Assembly (NCBI GenBank): GCA_022601195.1
Contig: JAHZIX010000029.1
Span: 124,001-188,000, forward strand
Length of the DNA stretch: 64,000 nucleotides
Reading direction: 5' to 3'
DNA from: Deltaproteobacteria bacterium
Lineage (GTDB): Bacteria > Acidobacteriota > Thermoanaerobaculia > Multivoradales > JAHZIX01
A model generated the notes under the pieces. That model was not told where the DNA came from. It saw only the letters and a program-made list of their open reading frames with translations, and did no database searches. This document shows positions 41,737 to 49,054 of the stretch, in pieces. Numbering within the stretch: the first letter of the stretch is position 1; each line of letters opens with the position of its first letter. Made by a program: the position numbers and the translations under genes.

Positions 41737-44700
41737 ACGGAGCCATTGCCTGGTTCGCAAAGAACCACGTCGCATCCAACCTATTGATGACGGTGATCAT
41801 CGTCGCTGGCCTAATGAGTCTCGTCGGGCTCAAGCAGGAGGTGTTCCCAGAGGTCGCCTCGGAAACCATCACCATCACGGTGCCTTACCTAGGAGCTGCA
41901 CCGGAAGAGGTGGAAGAGGGGGTCTGCCAGCGGATCGAGGAGCGGATCCAAGATCTGGAGGGGATCAAGGAGATTCGCTCCACCGCGTCGGAAGGAGCCG
42001 GCGTGGTTGCGGTCGAGCTGCTCCCAGGACAGGACCAACGGGAGTCTCTCGACGACATCAAGGCTAGGGTGGATGCCATCGACACCTTTCCCGAGGAAAC
42101 GGAAAAGCCAATCATTCAGGAGCTGACCATCCGTCGGCAAGTGATCAACATTGCCATTTCCGGAGAAGCACCTGAAGCCACTTTGAAGGCTCTGGCCGAA
42201 AGGGTTCGGGATGATTTGCTGACTCTGCCGGCTATCACGCAAGTGGAGTTGGGAGCCGTGCGCCCCTACGAGATCTCCATCGAAGTTTCCGAGCGCCAAC
42301 TGCGGCAATATGGCCTGACTTTCGACCACATCGCTCAGGCGGTGCGGCGTTCGTCCCTCGATCTACCCGGTGGGTCCATCCGCACCGAGGGTGCCGAGAT
42401 CCTGCTGCGGGCCAAGGGGCAGGCCTACCGAGGCAGCGACTTCGAAAACCTCATTCTGCTGACCCGGTCCGATGGAACCCGTCTTCGCCTTGGGGATGTG
42501 GCGACTGTCGTGGATGGTTTTGCCCAAACCGACCAGCGGTCTCGTTTCGACGGGCAGCCCACGGCGTTGGTGCAGGTGTTCCGGGTCGGAGACCAGGGAG
42601 CCATCGAGGTAGCGGACGCGGTCGAAGGCTATTTGGAAAGAGCTCGTTTCGAGATGCCGGAGGGAGTCGAGATGACCACCTGGCAGGACGACACGGAGGT
42701 GCTGCGAAGCCGGCTGGATCTCATGGTTCGGAATGGCCGCGCTGGACTGATTCTGGTGTTTTTGGTGTTGGCTCTCTTCCTCAAGCTGCGTCTGGCCGGC
42801 TGGGTCGCTTTAGGCATTCCAATCTCGTTTCTGGGCGCCTTCTGGCTCATGCCGGTCCTAGATGTCTCCATCAATCTGATCTCTCTCTTCGCCTTCATCG
42901 TCGTTCTCGGCATCGTGGTGGATGACGCAATCGTGGTCGGCGAAAACATCTTTCGCCACCTGGAAAAAGGCAAGGATCCCCTGAGGGCTGCGATCGACGG
43001 TGCCAGGGAAGTGGCCATGCCGGTCACCTTTTCGGTGTTGACCACCATGGCGGCCTTCGCCCCGCTGATTTTCGTTGCCGGTAGTACCGGCAAGGTGATG
43101 AAATTCATCCCCATCATCGTCATCGCGACTTTGGTGTTCTCTCTCATCGAATCCCTTTTCGTGCTGCCAGCTCATTTGGGCCATTCTAGGCCCCCTGCCA
43201 AAGGATCGATACCAGGCTGGCTAGGGGGCTGGGGGCGGCTACAAAAAGCCTTCAATGATCGGCTGCAGAGTTTCATCAACGGCCCTTACCGACAGGCTCT
43301 CACCTGGTTTCTGCGCTGGCGCTATAGCGCCATGGCTGCCTCTTTCGCGCTGCTGCTGATCACCGCTGGGTTGGTCGCCGGTGGGCGGGTGCGTTTTACC
43401 TTTTTTCCTCCCGTCGAGGCCGACAGCGTCGTCGCTTTCCTGTCTTTGCCCCAAGGGACACCGGCCGAAGTTACCGAGAGAGTCGTCCGGACCATCGAAG
43501 AAAGGGCCTTGGAACTAAGCCAGCAGTTGGAGGCGGAAGGGGAGGGTGCAGCCTTTCGGCACGTTCTCACCTCTATCGGAGAACAGCCATTCCGGGCCGA
43601 CCAGAGCCGAGCAGGAGGGGGAGCCGGAGGGTCGGCATCGGCAGCGCACCTGGGGGAAGTCAACATTGAGCTGGCTCCGGCGGAAGAGCGCAACATAACC
43701 AGCCCTGAGGTGGCCAACCGTTGGCGGGAGATGGTCGGGGAGATTCCTGACGCCAGCGAACTTGTCTTCACCTCGTCCCTTTTCTCCACCGGTGACCCCA
43801 TAAATGTGCAGTTTGCCGGCCCGGATCTGGCCTCTCTGGAGACTGCTGCCAATCGCCTGAAGGAAAGTCTCAAGGACTACCCCGGCGTCTTCGATGTGGC
43901 GGACTCGTTTCAAGCGGGTAAACAGGAGTTTCAGCTCCAGGTGACTCCCGAGGCCGAAGCTCTTGGAGTCACCTTGGGCGATCTTGGCCGTCAGGTGCGC
44001 CAGGCGTTTTACGGGGAAGAAGCCCAGAGGGTGCTCCGGGGTAGAGATGAAGTGCGGGTCATGGTGCGTTACACCGAAGAGGAGCGGCGATCCGTTGGCA
44101 GCTTGGAGAACATGCGAATCCGTACTGCCACTGGTGGAGAGATTCCCTTCAGCGTTGCTGGGCGGGTGCTAGAGGGGCGTGGGTTTGCCACCATTCAACG
44201 GGTCGATAGGCAGCGCACGGTCAATGTCACTGCAGATGTTGATACGGTGGAAGCCAACGCCAATCAAATCATCGCAGATCTTCGGGCCAGGGTTTTGCCC
44301 GGGATCAAAGAGGATTTTCCCAGGGTCCGGGCGACCTTTGAGGGGGAGCAGCAAGAGCAACGAGATACCCTGCAGGGCCTCATGCGCGGCATGCTCTTCG
44401 CTCTGTTGGTGATCTACGGCCTCTTGGCGATTCCCTTTAAGTCCTACTTGCAACCGGGCATCGTCATGGCAGCGATTCCCTTTGGCCTCATTGGAGCGGT
44501 GTGGGGGCATCTATTGCTAGGCATGGATCTCACCATGCTCTCTGGCTTCGGCATCGTCGCTTTGACCGGGGTGGTCGTGAACGACAGTCTCGTGATGGTG
44601 GACTTCATCAACCGAGCGGTAAAGGAGGGCTTGCCCTTGTCTCAAGCTCTTCGCCAGGCCGGATCACAGCGTTTCCGAGCTATCGTGTTGACTTCTTTGA

Positions 44701-44915
44701 CCACCTTCGTCGGCCTGTTGCCCCTTCTTCTCGAGCGCAGTCTGCAAGCTCAATTTCTCATTCCTATGGCCGTTTCTCTCGCCTTTGGAGTCCTCTTCGC
44801 AACCGTGATCACTCTCTTTTTGGTCCCCGCTTCCTATGCCATCCTGGAGGACATCAAGGCTTTCTTTTTGGGCGATCGGCAGTCATCTGCGGTAGAGAGC
44901 TCCGTGGTGACCTGA
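41733..44915 (+). CDS. RND multidrug efflux permease (HAE/AcrB type)
   Basis: A 1060-residue inner-membrane antiporter with twelve expected transmembrane segments and two large periplasmic loops. Proton-relay Asp pair: VVDDAIVVGENIF in TM4. Other signs: LKQEVFPEVASETITITVPYLGA at the start, GAEILLRAKG, and the repeat-half GIVALTGVVVNDSLVMVDF near residue 950. The real start is probably TTG 41733, which overlaps the adaptor stop (TTGA) and follows GAGGAGG by about 7 nt; the longer frame from 41655 runs within the adaptor gene. It exports hydrophobic compounds of unknown identity. Confidence 0.92.
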   Translation: MNGAIAWFAKNHVASNLLMTVIIVAGLMSLVGLKQEVFPEVASETITITVPYLGAAPEEVEEGVCQRIEERIQDLEGIKEIRSTASEGAGVVAVELLPGQDQRESLDDIKARVDAIDTFPEETEKPIIQELTIRRQVINIAISGEAPEATLKALAERVRDDLLTLPAITQVELGAVRPYEISIEVSERQLRQYGLTFDHIAQAVRRSSLDLPGGSIRTEGAEILLRAKGQAYRGSDFENLILLTRSDGTRLRLGDVATVVDGFAQTDQRSRFDGQPTALVQVFRVGDQGAIEVADAVEGYLERARFEMPEGVEMTTWQDDTEVLRSRLDLMVRNGRAGLILVFLVLALFLKLRLAGWVALGIPISFLGAFWLMPVLDVSINLISLFAFIVVLGIVVDDAIVVGENIFRHLEKGKDPLRAAIDGAREVAMPVTFSVLTTMAAFAPLIFVAGSTGKVMKFIPIIVIATLVFSLIESLFVLPAHLGHSRPPAKGSIPGWLGGWGRLQKAFNDRLQSFINGPYRQALTWFLRWRYSAMAASFALLLITAGLVAGGRVRFTFFPPVEADSVVAFLSLPQGTPAEVTERVVRTIEERALELSQQLEAEGEGAAFRHVLTSIGEQPFRADQSRAGGGAGGSASAAHLGEVNIELAPAEERNITSPEVANRWREMVGEIPDASELVFTSSLFSTGDPINVQFAGPDLASLETAANRLKESLKDYPGVFDVADSFQAGKQEFQLQVTPEAEALGVTLGDLGRQVRQAFYGEEAQRVLRGRDEVRVMVRYTEEERRSVGSLENMRIRTATGGEIPFSVAGRVLEGRGFATIQRVDRQRTVNVTADVDTVEANANQIIADLRARVLPGIKEDFPRVRATFEGEQQEQRDTLQGLMRGMLFALLVIYGLLAIPFKSYLQPGIVMAAIPFGLIGAVWGHLLLGMDLTMLSGFGIVALTGVVVNDSLVMVDFINRAVKEGLPLSQALRQAGSQRFRAIVLTSLTTFVGLLPLLLERSLQAQFLIPMAVSLAFGVLFATVITLFLVPASYAILEDIKAFFLGDRQSSAVESSVVT

Positions 44916-44983
44916 GTCGGTCCAAGGAGGTGGAATTGCTTTTCAACTCGAGACGGCTTCCTCTCCTTCCTTGCTCGTCGAGC

Positions 44984-45637
44984 CTATTCCGCCTCGAAGC
45001 CCTCCTTGGCATGGGCTCCATCGCAGTACGGCTTGTTTCGGGAGTGGCCGCAGCGGCAGAGAGCGCCTTTGACGCCTTCGGAGGTGGCCTGGCCTTCGCA
45101 GGAGAGGGTGACAGGGCCATCGATGAGGACAGGGCCGTTTGGGGCCAATCTGAGGTTGAGGGTTCCGTTGGAGGGTGTTTCTTGGGCAGGCCGTAGCTGG
45201 CTCTCGAGGCGGGTCGCCGGGTCAGTGAAGCCGGCCTCGACGTGGGAGTTGTCACAGAACGGCTTGTTCTTGGAGGCGCCACAGCGGCAAAGGGCGACGC
45301 GGTTTTCTTCGAGAACTTCACCGTTTGGCAGATGAAGACGGATTTCCCCTTCCAGGTAGACAGGGCCGTCGGAGGCGACGCGGGCTGTGTTGCGTTCGGC
45401 CGTGGGCTCCCCTGGGACTCCGTCGCGCCGTTGGTAGCGGAGGGCTCCCGTGGGGCAGGCTTGGATCACTTTGGCGATATCGTCGGCAGACGCCGCCGAG
45501 GCATCGATCCAGGGCCGCCGCTTGGGGTCGAAGACCCCTGGGAGGCCGTGGACACATTCTGCAGCGTGGATGCAGCGGGCGACTTCATACTCGACGACCA
45601 AGGCATCCGACTCATAGGTGAAGATTTTGCGCTTCAT
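44984..45637 (-). CDS. Iron-sulfur protein: ferredoxin-like domain plus two CDGSH domains
   Basis: A 217-residue cytoplasmic protein. Residues 1-75 resemble the divergent 4Fe-4S mono-cluster family (CIHAAECVHGLPGVF, IQACPTGALRYQ). Two CDGSH zinc-finger-type motifs follow: CRCGASKNKPFCDNSH (about 135-150) and CRCGHSRNKPYCDGAH (about 195-210), each expected to hold a 2Fe-2S cluster with three Cys and one His. GGAGG sits 4 nt before the ATG. Probably electron transfer or cluster handling; no functional partner is evident nearby. Confidence 0.9.
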   Translation of the reverse strand: MKRKIFTYESDALVVEYEVARCIHAAECVHGLPGVFDPKRRPWIDASAASADDIAKVIQACPTGALRYQRRDGVPGEPTAERNTARVASDGPVYLEGEIRLHLPNGEVLEENRVALCRCGASKNKPFCDNSHVEAGFTDPATRLESQLRPAQETPSNGTLNLRLAPNGPVLIDGPVTLSCEGQATSEGVKGALCRCGHSRNKPYCDGAHAKEGFEAE

Positions 45638-45765
45638 GGGGCCTCCAGTGAGCTAGGCCGCACCAGGCTTCGAGCCGGTGGGCGAGGGGTATCGTAAGTC
45701 TCTAGGATACTCCGAGAGCCCTCCGGTATTCAGCTGGTCGGCTCCAAGGGTCGCCGCCAGCTGCT

Positions 45766-45975
45766 CTAGGCTTCCGATTGCAGCCGCTGGGCACGCCAGG
45801 AGGAGATGGCTCTGGTGATGAGGACGCCGCAGACGAAGCCGCCGGCGAAAATCGTTGCCGTATCTACCGCCCGCAGGCTGCCGGCCTCAACCAGGTCGAA
45901 CATGCGCAGCAAAGTAGGGAAGAAGAAGGCGAAGGCGAGGGCGATGAGGGCTCCGATATTTTCTTTTCTGCGCAT
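45766..45975 (-). CDS. Small two-helix membrane protein
   Basis: A 69-residue protein with two hydrophobic segments (IGALIALAFAFFFPTLLRMF and TIFAGGFVCGVLITRAI). AAGGAG lies about 8 nt before the ATG, good support for translation. It is the third gene after trmB and the CPBP protease on the same strand, so it may belong to that operon. No known family is recognised. Confidence 0.65.
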   Translation of the reverse strand: MRRKENIGALIALAFAFFFPTLLRMFDLVEAGSLRAVDTATIFAGGFVCGVLITRAISSWRAQRLQSEA

Positions 45976-46002
45976 CGTGATATCTCCTTGGGAAGGTAGG
46001 GG

Positions 46003-46716
46003 TCAAAGAACGTCCGAATTCAGGTTTCCTTGGCTTAAGGTCCAGAAAATTCCAGCCATCAGGCCGCCCACGTTGAAAGCCACGTGGACCAGGATCGCTG
46101 GAAGTAGGCTGTCGGAGGACTGCCGGTGGATGCCGGCGAGGAGACCCAGAGCGGTGGTGGCGGTAACGATGATGGCGACGGTCCAGCCGTCTGTTCCGAT
46201 GCTCAGCAGGGAGAGATGCATGGCGCCGAAGACCAGCGCGCTGGCCAGGATGGGACGGCTCACAAGGCTCGACGAAGAGCCGACACGGGTCCAGGTTTGA
46301 AGCAGGCCTCGAGTGAAAACCTCTTCCGTCAAGCTAGACCAGATCCAAATCACCAGGATGATCTCTCCGAGGCCGGCTGCCTTCAAGAGGGGATGTCCCT
46401 GAGCTGGGGTAATGAGGATCAGGAGAGTCGTCAAGGCTCCCAGTCCTAGGCCGCTTGCCCACACCCAGTGCCACTTCATTGCTGCGGGGCGCTGCCAGCC
46501 GAAGGCTCGCCAGGGTCGGCGATCCATCGCCATCAGCACCAGAGAAGCCGCGAAAAGAACCGCTTTGAAAACGAAGTGGCTCCCCAGGCTAGAGGGGGGC
46601 AGGAATGAGTCATCTCCCCAAAGAGGGAGCCCGACTCCGTAGAACAACCAGTAGATGCCCAAGAACAGCCCAGAGCCCACTACCAGGGCTCCCCACAGAG
46701 GCAGTTTGGGGCTCAT
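46003..46716 (-). CDS. CPBP family intramembrane protease
   Basis: A 237-residue polytopic protein of the CPBP (CAAX protease/bacteriocin-processing) family. Motif 1 is LTEEVFTRGLLQTW (EExxxR), motif 2 FGAMHLSL, motif 3 HVAFNVGG (HxxxN). In the family these form a glutamate-based intramembrane protease. The longer frame to 46944 lies inside trmB and is rejected; ATG 46716 overlaps the trmB stop by 4 nt (ATGA). The regulator and protease are therefore coupled. Confidence 0.87.
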   Translation of the reverse strand: MSPKLPLWGALVVGSGLFLGIYWLFYGVGLPLWGDDSFLPPSSLGSHFVFKAVLFAASLVLMAMDRRPWRAFGWQRPAAMKWHWVWASGLGLGALTTLLILITPAQGHPLLKAAGLGEIILVIWIWSSLTEEVFTRGLLQTWTRVGSSSSLVSRPILASALVFGAMHLSLLSIGTDGWTVAIIVTATTALGLLAGIHRQSSDSLLPAILVHVAFNVGGLMAGIFWTLSQGNLNSDVL

Positions 46717-47594
46717 GCCGGGCCGTCTTCCGGGAGCAGGCCTGAGGGGTACATGCCATAACGTTCGAAGAGTAGGCTCTGGCCAGGAAGATCGCTGTTG
46801 TAAAAGAACCCCTGGTGACGGAGGATCTCCCGGATCTCTGCCGGCAGATCCACCCGGGAGCTTAGGCCATCGAGCTGGTGGATGGTTCGTTCCATGTTGA
46901 GGCCCGCGTGAAGCAAGCAGGAGAGGTATAGATCGTCTGTCCACAATGCGTGGTGAACTCGCTCCAATCCCTCAGTGAGGAGGGACAAGAGTGCCTCTTG
47001 GGCATCGACTACCAAGTTGAGCTGTTGGCAGCGCCAGAACTGCAGAGAGTGAGCGCCTCGAGGGGCGTGGACAACGGTTGGACCATCGATTTGGGTTGGG
47101 GCATAGGCGAGTACCAAGATCTGAACTCCGCGAGCAGCAGCAGCTTCCGCTGCCGGCTGGATGGCTTCGAGAGCTTCTGGGAAAGCATCCAGAATAACGA
47201 TTTTCTGCGCTCTCGCCAGCATGGTCGAAGCTCGTTCTAAGACCAACGGCACAGAGGCCAGGCGGTAGATTCCTTCTTGGGCCTGGGGAGGACCTAACTC
47301 CTTCAGCTCCTTCGAGGCCCGCTGTTTGTGAGATCGGAATTGTCGCTCGAGCTGAGCGAGAAATTCCTCGACGGAAGCCGCCTGGCAGAGGCGTGGCTCC
47401 CCTTCCTGCACGGTCACCGCTCCTTTCAGAGCCAGGGCTTCTACGGCTTTGTAGACATTCGCCGTGGCCTTGCCCAGAGCCTTGCCCACGGCGTAGGCGG
47501 TCACCGGTTCTGGTTGGCGAAGCAGAAAAGAGTAGATCTCTGCCTCGAGACGGTTGAGGCCGAGGGCTTGAAGGGTTTCCAGGGGGTCGGTCAT
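46713..47594 (-). CDS. TrmB family transcriptional regulator
   Basis: A 293-residue regulator. N-terminal winged helix: LQALGLNRLEAEIYSFLLRQPEPVTAYAV..KATANVYKAVEALALKGAV, followed by a TrmB-type coiled segment and a C-terminal effector domain with a phospholipase-D-like fold (KIVILDAFPEAL, GVQILVLAYAPTQIDG). No Shine-Dalgarno; a TATGAT box 9 nt upstream and an overlapping palindrome suggest a leaderless, autoregulated transcript. It is coupled to the CPBP protease gene. Confidence 0.88.
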   Translation of the reverse strand: MTDPLETLQALGLNRLEAEIYSFLLRQPEPVTAYAVGKALGKATANVYKAVEALALKGAVTVQEGEPRLCQAASVEEFLAQLERQFRSHKQRASKELKELGPPQAQEGIYRLASVPLVLERASTMLARAQKIVILDAFPEALEAIQPAAEAAAARGVQILVLAYAPTQIDGPTVVHAPRGAHSLQFWRCQQLNLVVDAQEALLSLLTEGLERVHHALWTDDLYLSCLLHAGLNMERTIHQLDGLSSRVDLPAEIREILRHQGFFYNSDLPGQSLLFERYGMYPSGLLPEDGPA

Positions 47595-47603
47595 GATGGG
47601 AAA

Positions 47604-47625
47604 ATCATAGCATAATTTAATGCTA
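47604..47625 (-). promoter_or_regulatory. trmB promoter with overlapping palindrome
   Basis: On the minus strand TGCTATGAT is an extended -10 box (hexamer 47604-47609). It ends 9 nt before ATG 47594. It overlaps an 18-bp AT-rich inverted repeat with arms TAGCAT / ATGCTA (47608-47625), a good candidate operator for TrmB autoregulation. Confidence 0.6.
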
Positions 47626-47683
47626 CGACTCCTTCTTCGCGAGAAAACCCTCTAAGAGAGGAACGAGACGGCTACTGGTGGGA

Positions 47684-48199
47684 CTATTCTTGATTCGCGG
47701 GAAGTACCCTTTGGGCAACATCCCACAGAGCCGCTGAGGAAACGGCAAGTTGGCTGAGAGAAAAGGTCAACTCGCCTCGCTCGCAGGCTTCGGCACTGGT
47801 CTCTTGAATGCGGTCTGCAGCCCAACCGAAGCCATCGGTGAGAAGATCGATGGAGGGCTCCGGGCGAATGAGCTCAGCTGCGACTTCGGTGAGGCCGAGC
47901 TGAGCTTCATAGATGGTCGCGGAGTCCCCAATGCCAGCGATCATGGCCTCGTCCAACCGCCCTCGAAGAGCGGCCAATTCGAGCTTGAGCTCCCGAAAGT
48001 CGGTGGCGGTTGGATCTCGAATGATCCGGAAGCCGGAAACCTCTTCGCTGGTCATCAAGGATGTGGCCTGGACGCTGCCACGGCGCAGGGTCTGAGCGAG
48101 CTTCAGGAGAGATACGGCAAGGCCGGCCTGGTCGACTTGCTCGGCCGGGTTTGTCTCAGACCCTACGATCTCCTGGTTTCTCGCTGCCTTGCTCTCCAT
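47684..48199 (-). CDS. Conserved-looking protein of unknown function
   Basis: A 171-residue soluble protein, helical and acidic, with no domain that I recognise (ELKLELAALRGRLDEAMIAGIG is the most regular helix). A 15-bp tandem duplication at the start gives two in-frame ATGs (48214 and 48199); I choose 48199 because the first repeat copy supplies GGAG 9 nt before it, while nothing suitable precedes 48214. Nothing links it to the trmB operon on the same strand, which starts 90 nt downstream. Confidence 0.5.
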   Translation of the reverse strand: MESKAARNQEIVGSETNPAEQVDQAGLAVSLLKLAQTLRRGSVQATSLMTSEEVSGFRIIRDPTATDFRELKLELAALRGRLDEAMIAGIGDSATIYEAQLGLTEVAAELIRPEPSIDLLTDGFGWAADRIQETSAEACERGELTFSLSQLAVSSAALWDVAQRVLPANQE

Positions 48200-48217
48200 C
48201 GTCTTGCTCTCCATCGG
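48188..48217. repeat. Tandem 15-bp duplication across a start codon
   Basis: Two copies of CTTGCTCTCCATCG(T/G) lie side by side. On the minus strand each carries ATGGAGAGCAAGACG, so the gene begins with two successive ATG-GAGAG units. The length is a multiple of three, so copy-number change keeps the frame. Confidence 0.8.
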
Positions 48218-48392
48218 TATATCAAGATCAGATCCATACGCCGCCGGGCAAAAGCTGTTGAGGCATTTACGGGCGCGGGGAAATGAATGAACTCTTGAAT
48301 TCTAACGGAAGCGGCTCTCTGAGCCTACTTCCTGTTGGCAGCGGGGGGCTGTGTAGAATCCTGATTGGGATCGGGAATTTGGGAGAGGAGAG

Positions 48393-49054
48393 ATGACATG
48401 GTCGGTGCTCCACGAAAGTCGATGCCTTCGGCAACGGAATGGTCTTCCGCAGTCGCCTCTTTCTTGGCTGATGATGGCGCCTATTGCCTGTTCCGTTTCG
48501 AGTCCTGCCTCTAGCCCGGAGTCTGAGCCTAGATCTAGTCCCATACCTAGCCTTCCGCGAGGTGCCGAGTCGACGGAAGGTCTTCCGACACTCAATCCGG
48601 AGCCGCCTCCCGTGGCCCCCTTTCAGGAACCTCCGCCACCTGTGGGCAGGTTTCTCGATTCGGTGATGGCAGCGCAATACGCATTTCTTCATCCAGCCGG
48701 AAGCCTGCGAGGTGAAACTCTGAGATCGTCTTCGACGATTCGGCCTCCGTACTCTTGCTGGTGGCTCTGACTTGTGGTCAACCAGAGGGAATGGAGGTCG
48801 CCGTGAAGCCGTCCCGGGGCGATCAGGGAGGCGAGTCGTTGTGGTCGGGAAGCGCGCCGATTTCCCGGCAGGGGGAGGTACGGTTGGCCGTCCCCAAACA
48901 GCTATTGCCCCCGGGGAGCAACCAGCTGAGCTGGGCCGAGAAGGCTGGCTCTAAGGAAGTTAGCTCCGAAGAATCCGTCGAGGGAATGGGTGCTCCCGCG
49001 CCTCCTCGGCAGGAACGGTACCGGTTCACTGCGGTGGCTACACCACCACGTTGA
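48393..49054 (+). pseudogene. Frameshifted anti-sigma-like protein remnant
   Basis: Two overlapping frames look like one broken gene. The upstream frame (48393-48770) encodes a Pro-rich linker and QYAFLHPAGSLRGE. Its sense seems to continue, after a shift near 48712-48722, in another frame with SEIVFDDSASVLLLVALTCGQ, SLWSGSAPISRQGEVRLAVP, LLPPGSNQLSW and RYRFTAVATPPR. That pattern recalls the C-terminal beta domain of acidobacterial zinc-finger anti-sigma proteins. There is no intact N-terminal zinc-finger. It could be a pseudogene or a base error; it overlaps the 3' end of leuS (49038-49054). Confidence 0.4.

Noticed and set aside
48267..48692. Arg-rich 141-codon frame on the minus strand
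   Set aside because: Low-complexity basic composition and position opposite the frameshifted remnant point to a shadow frame.
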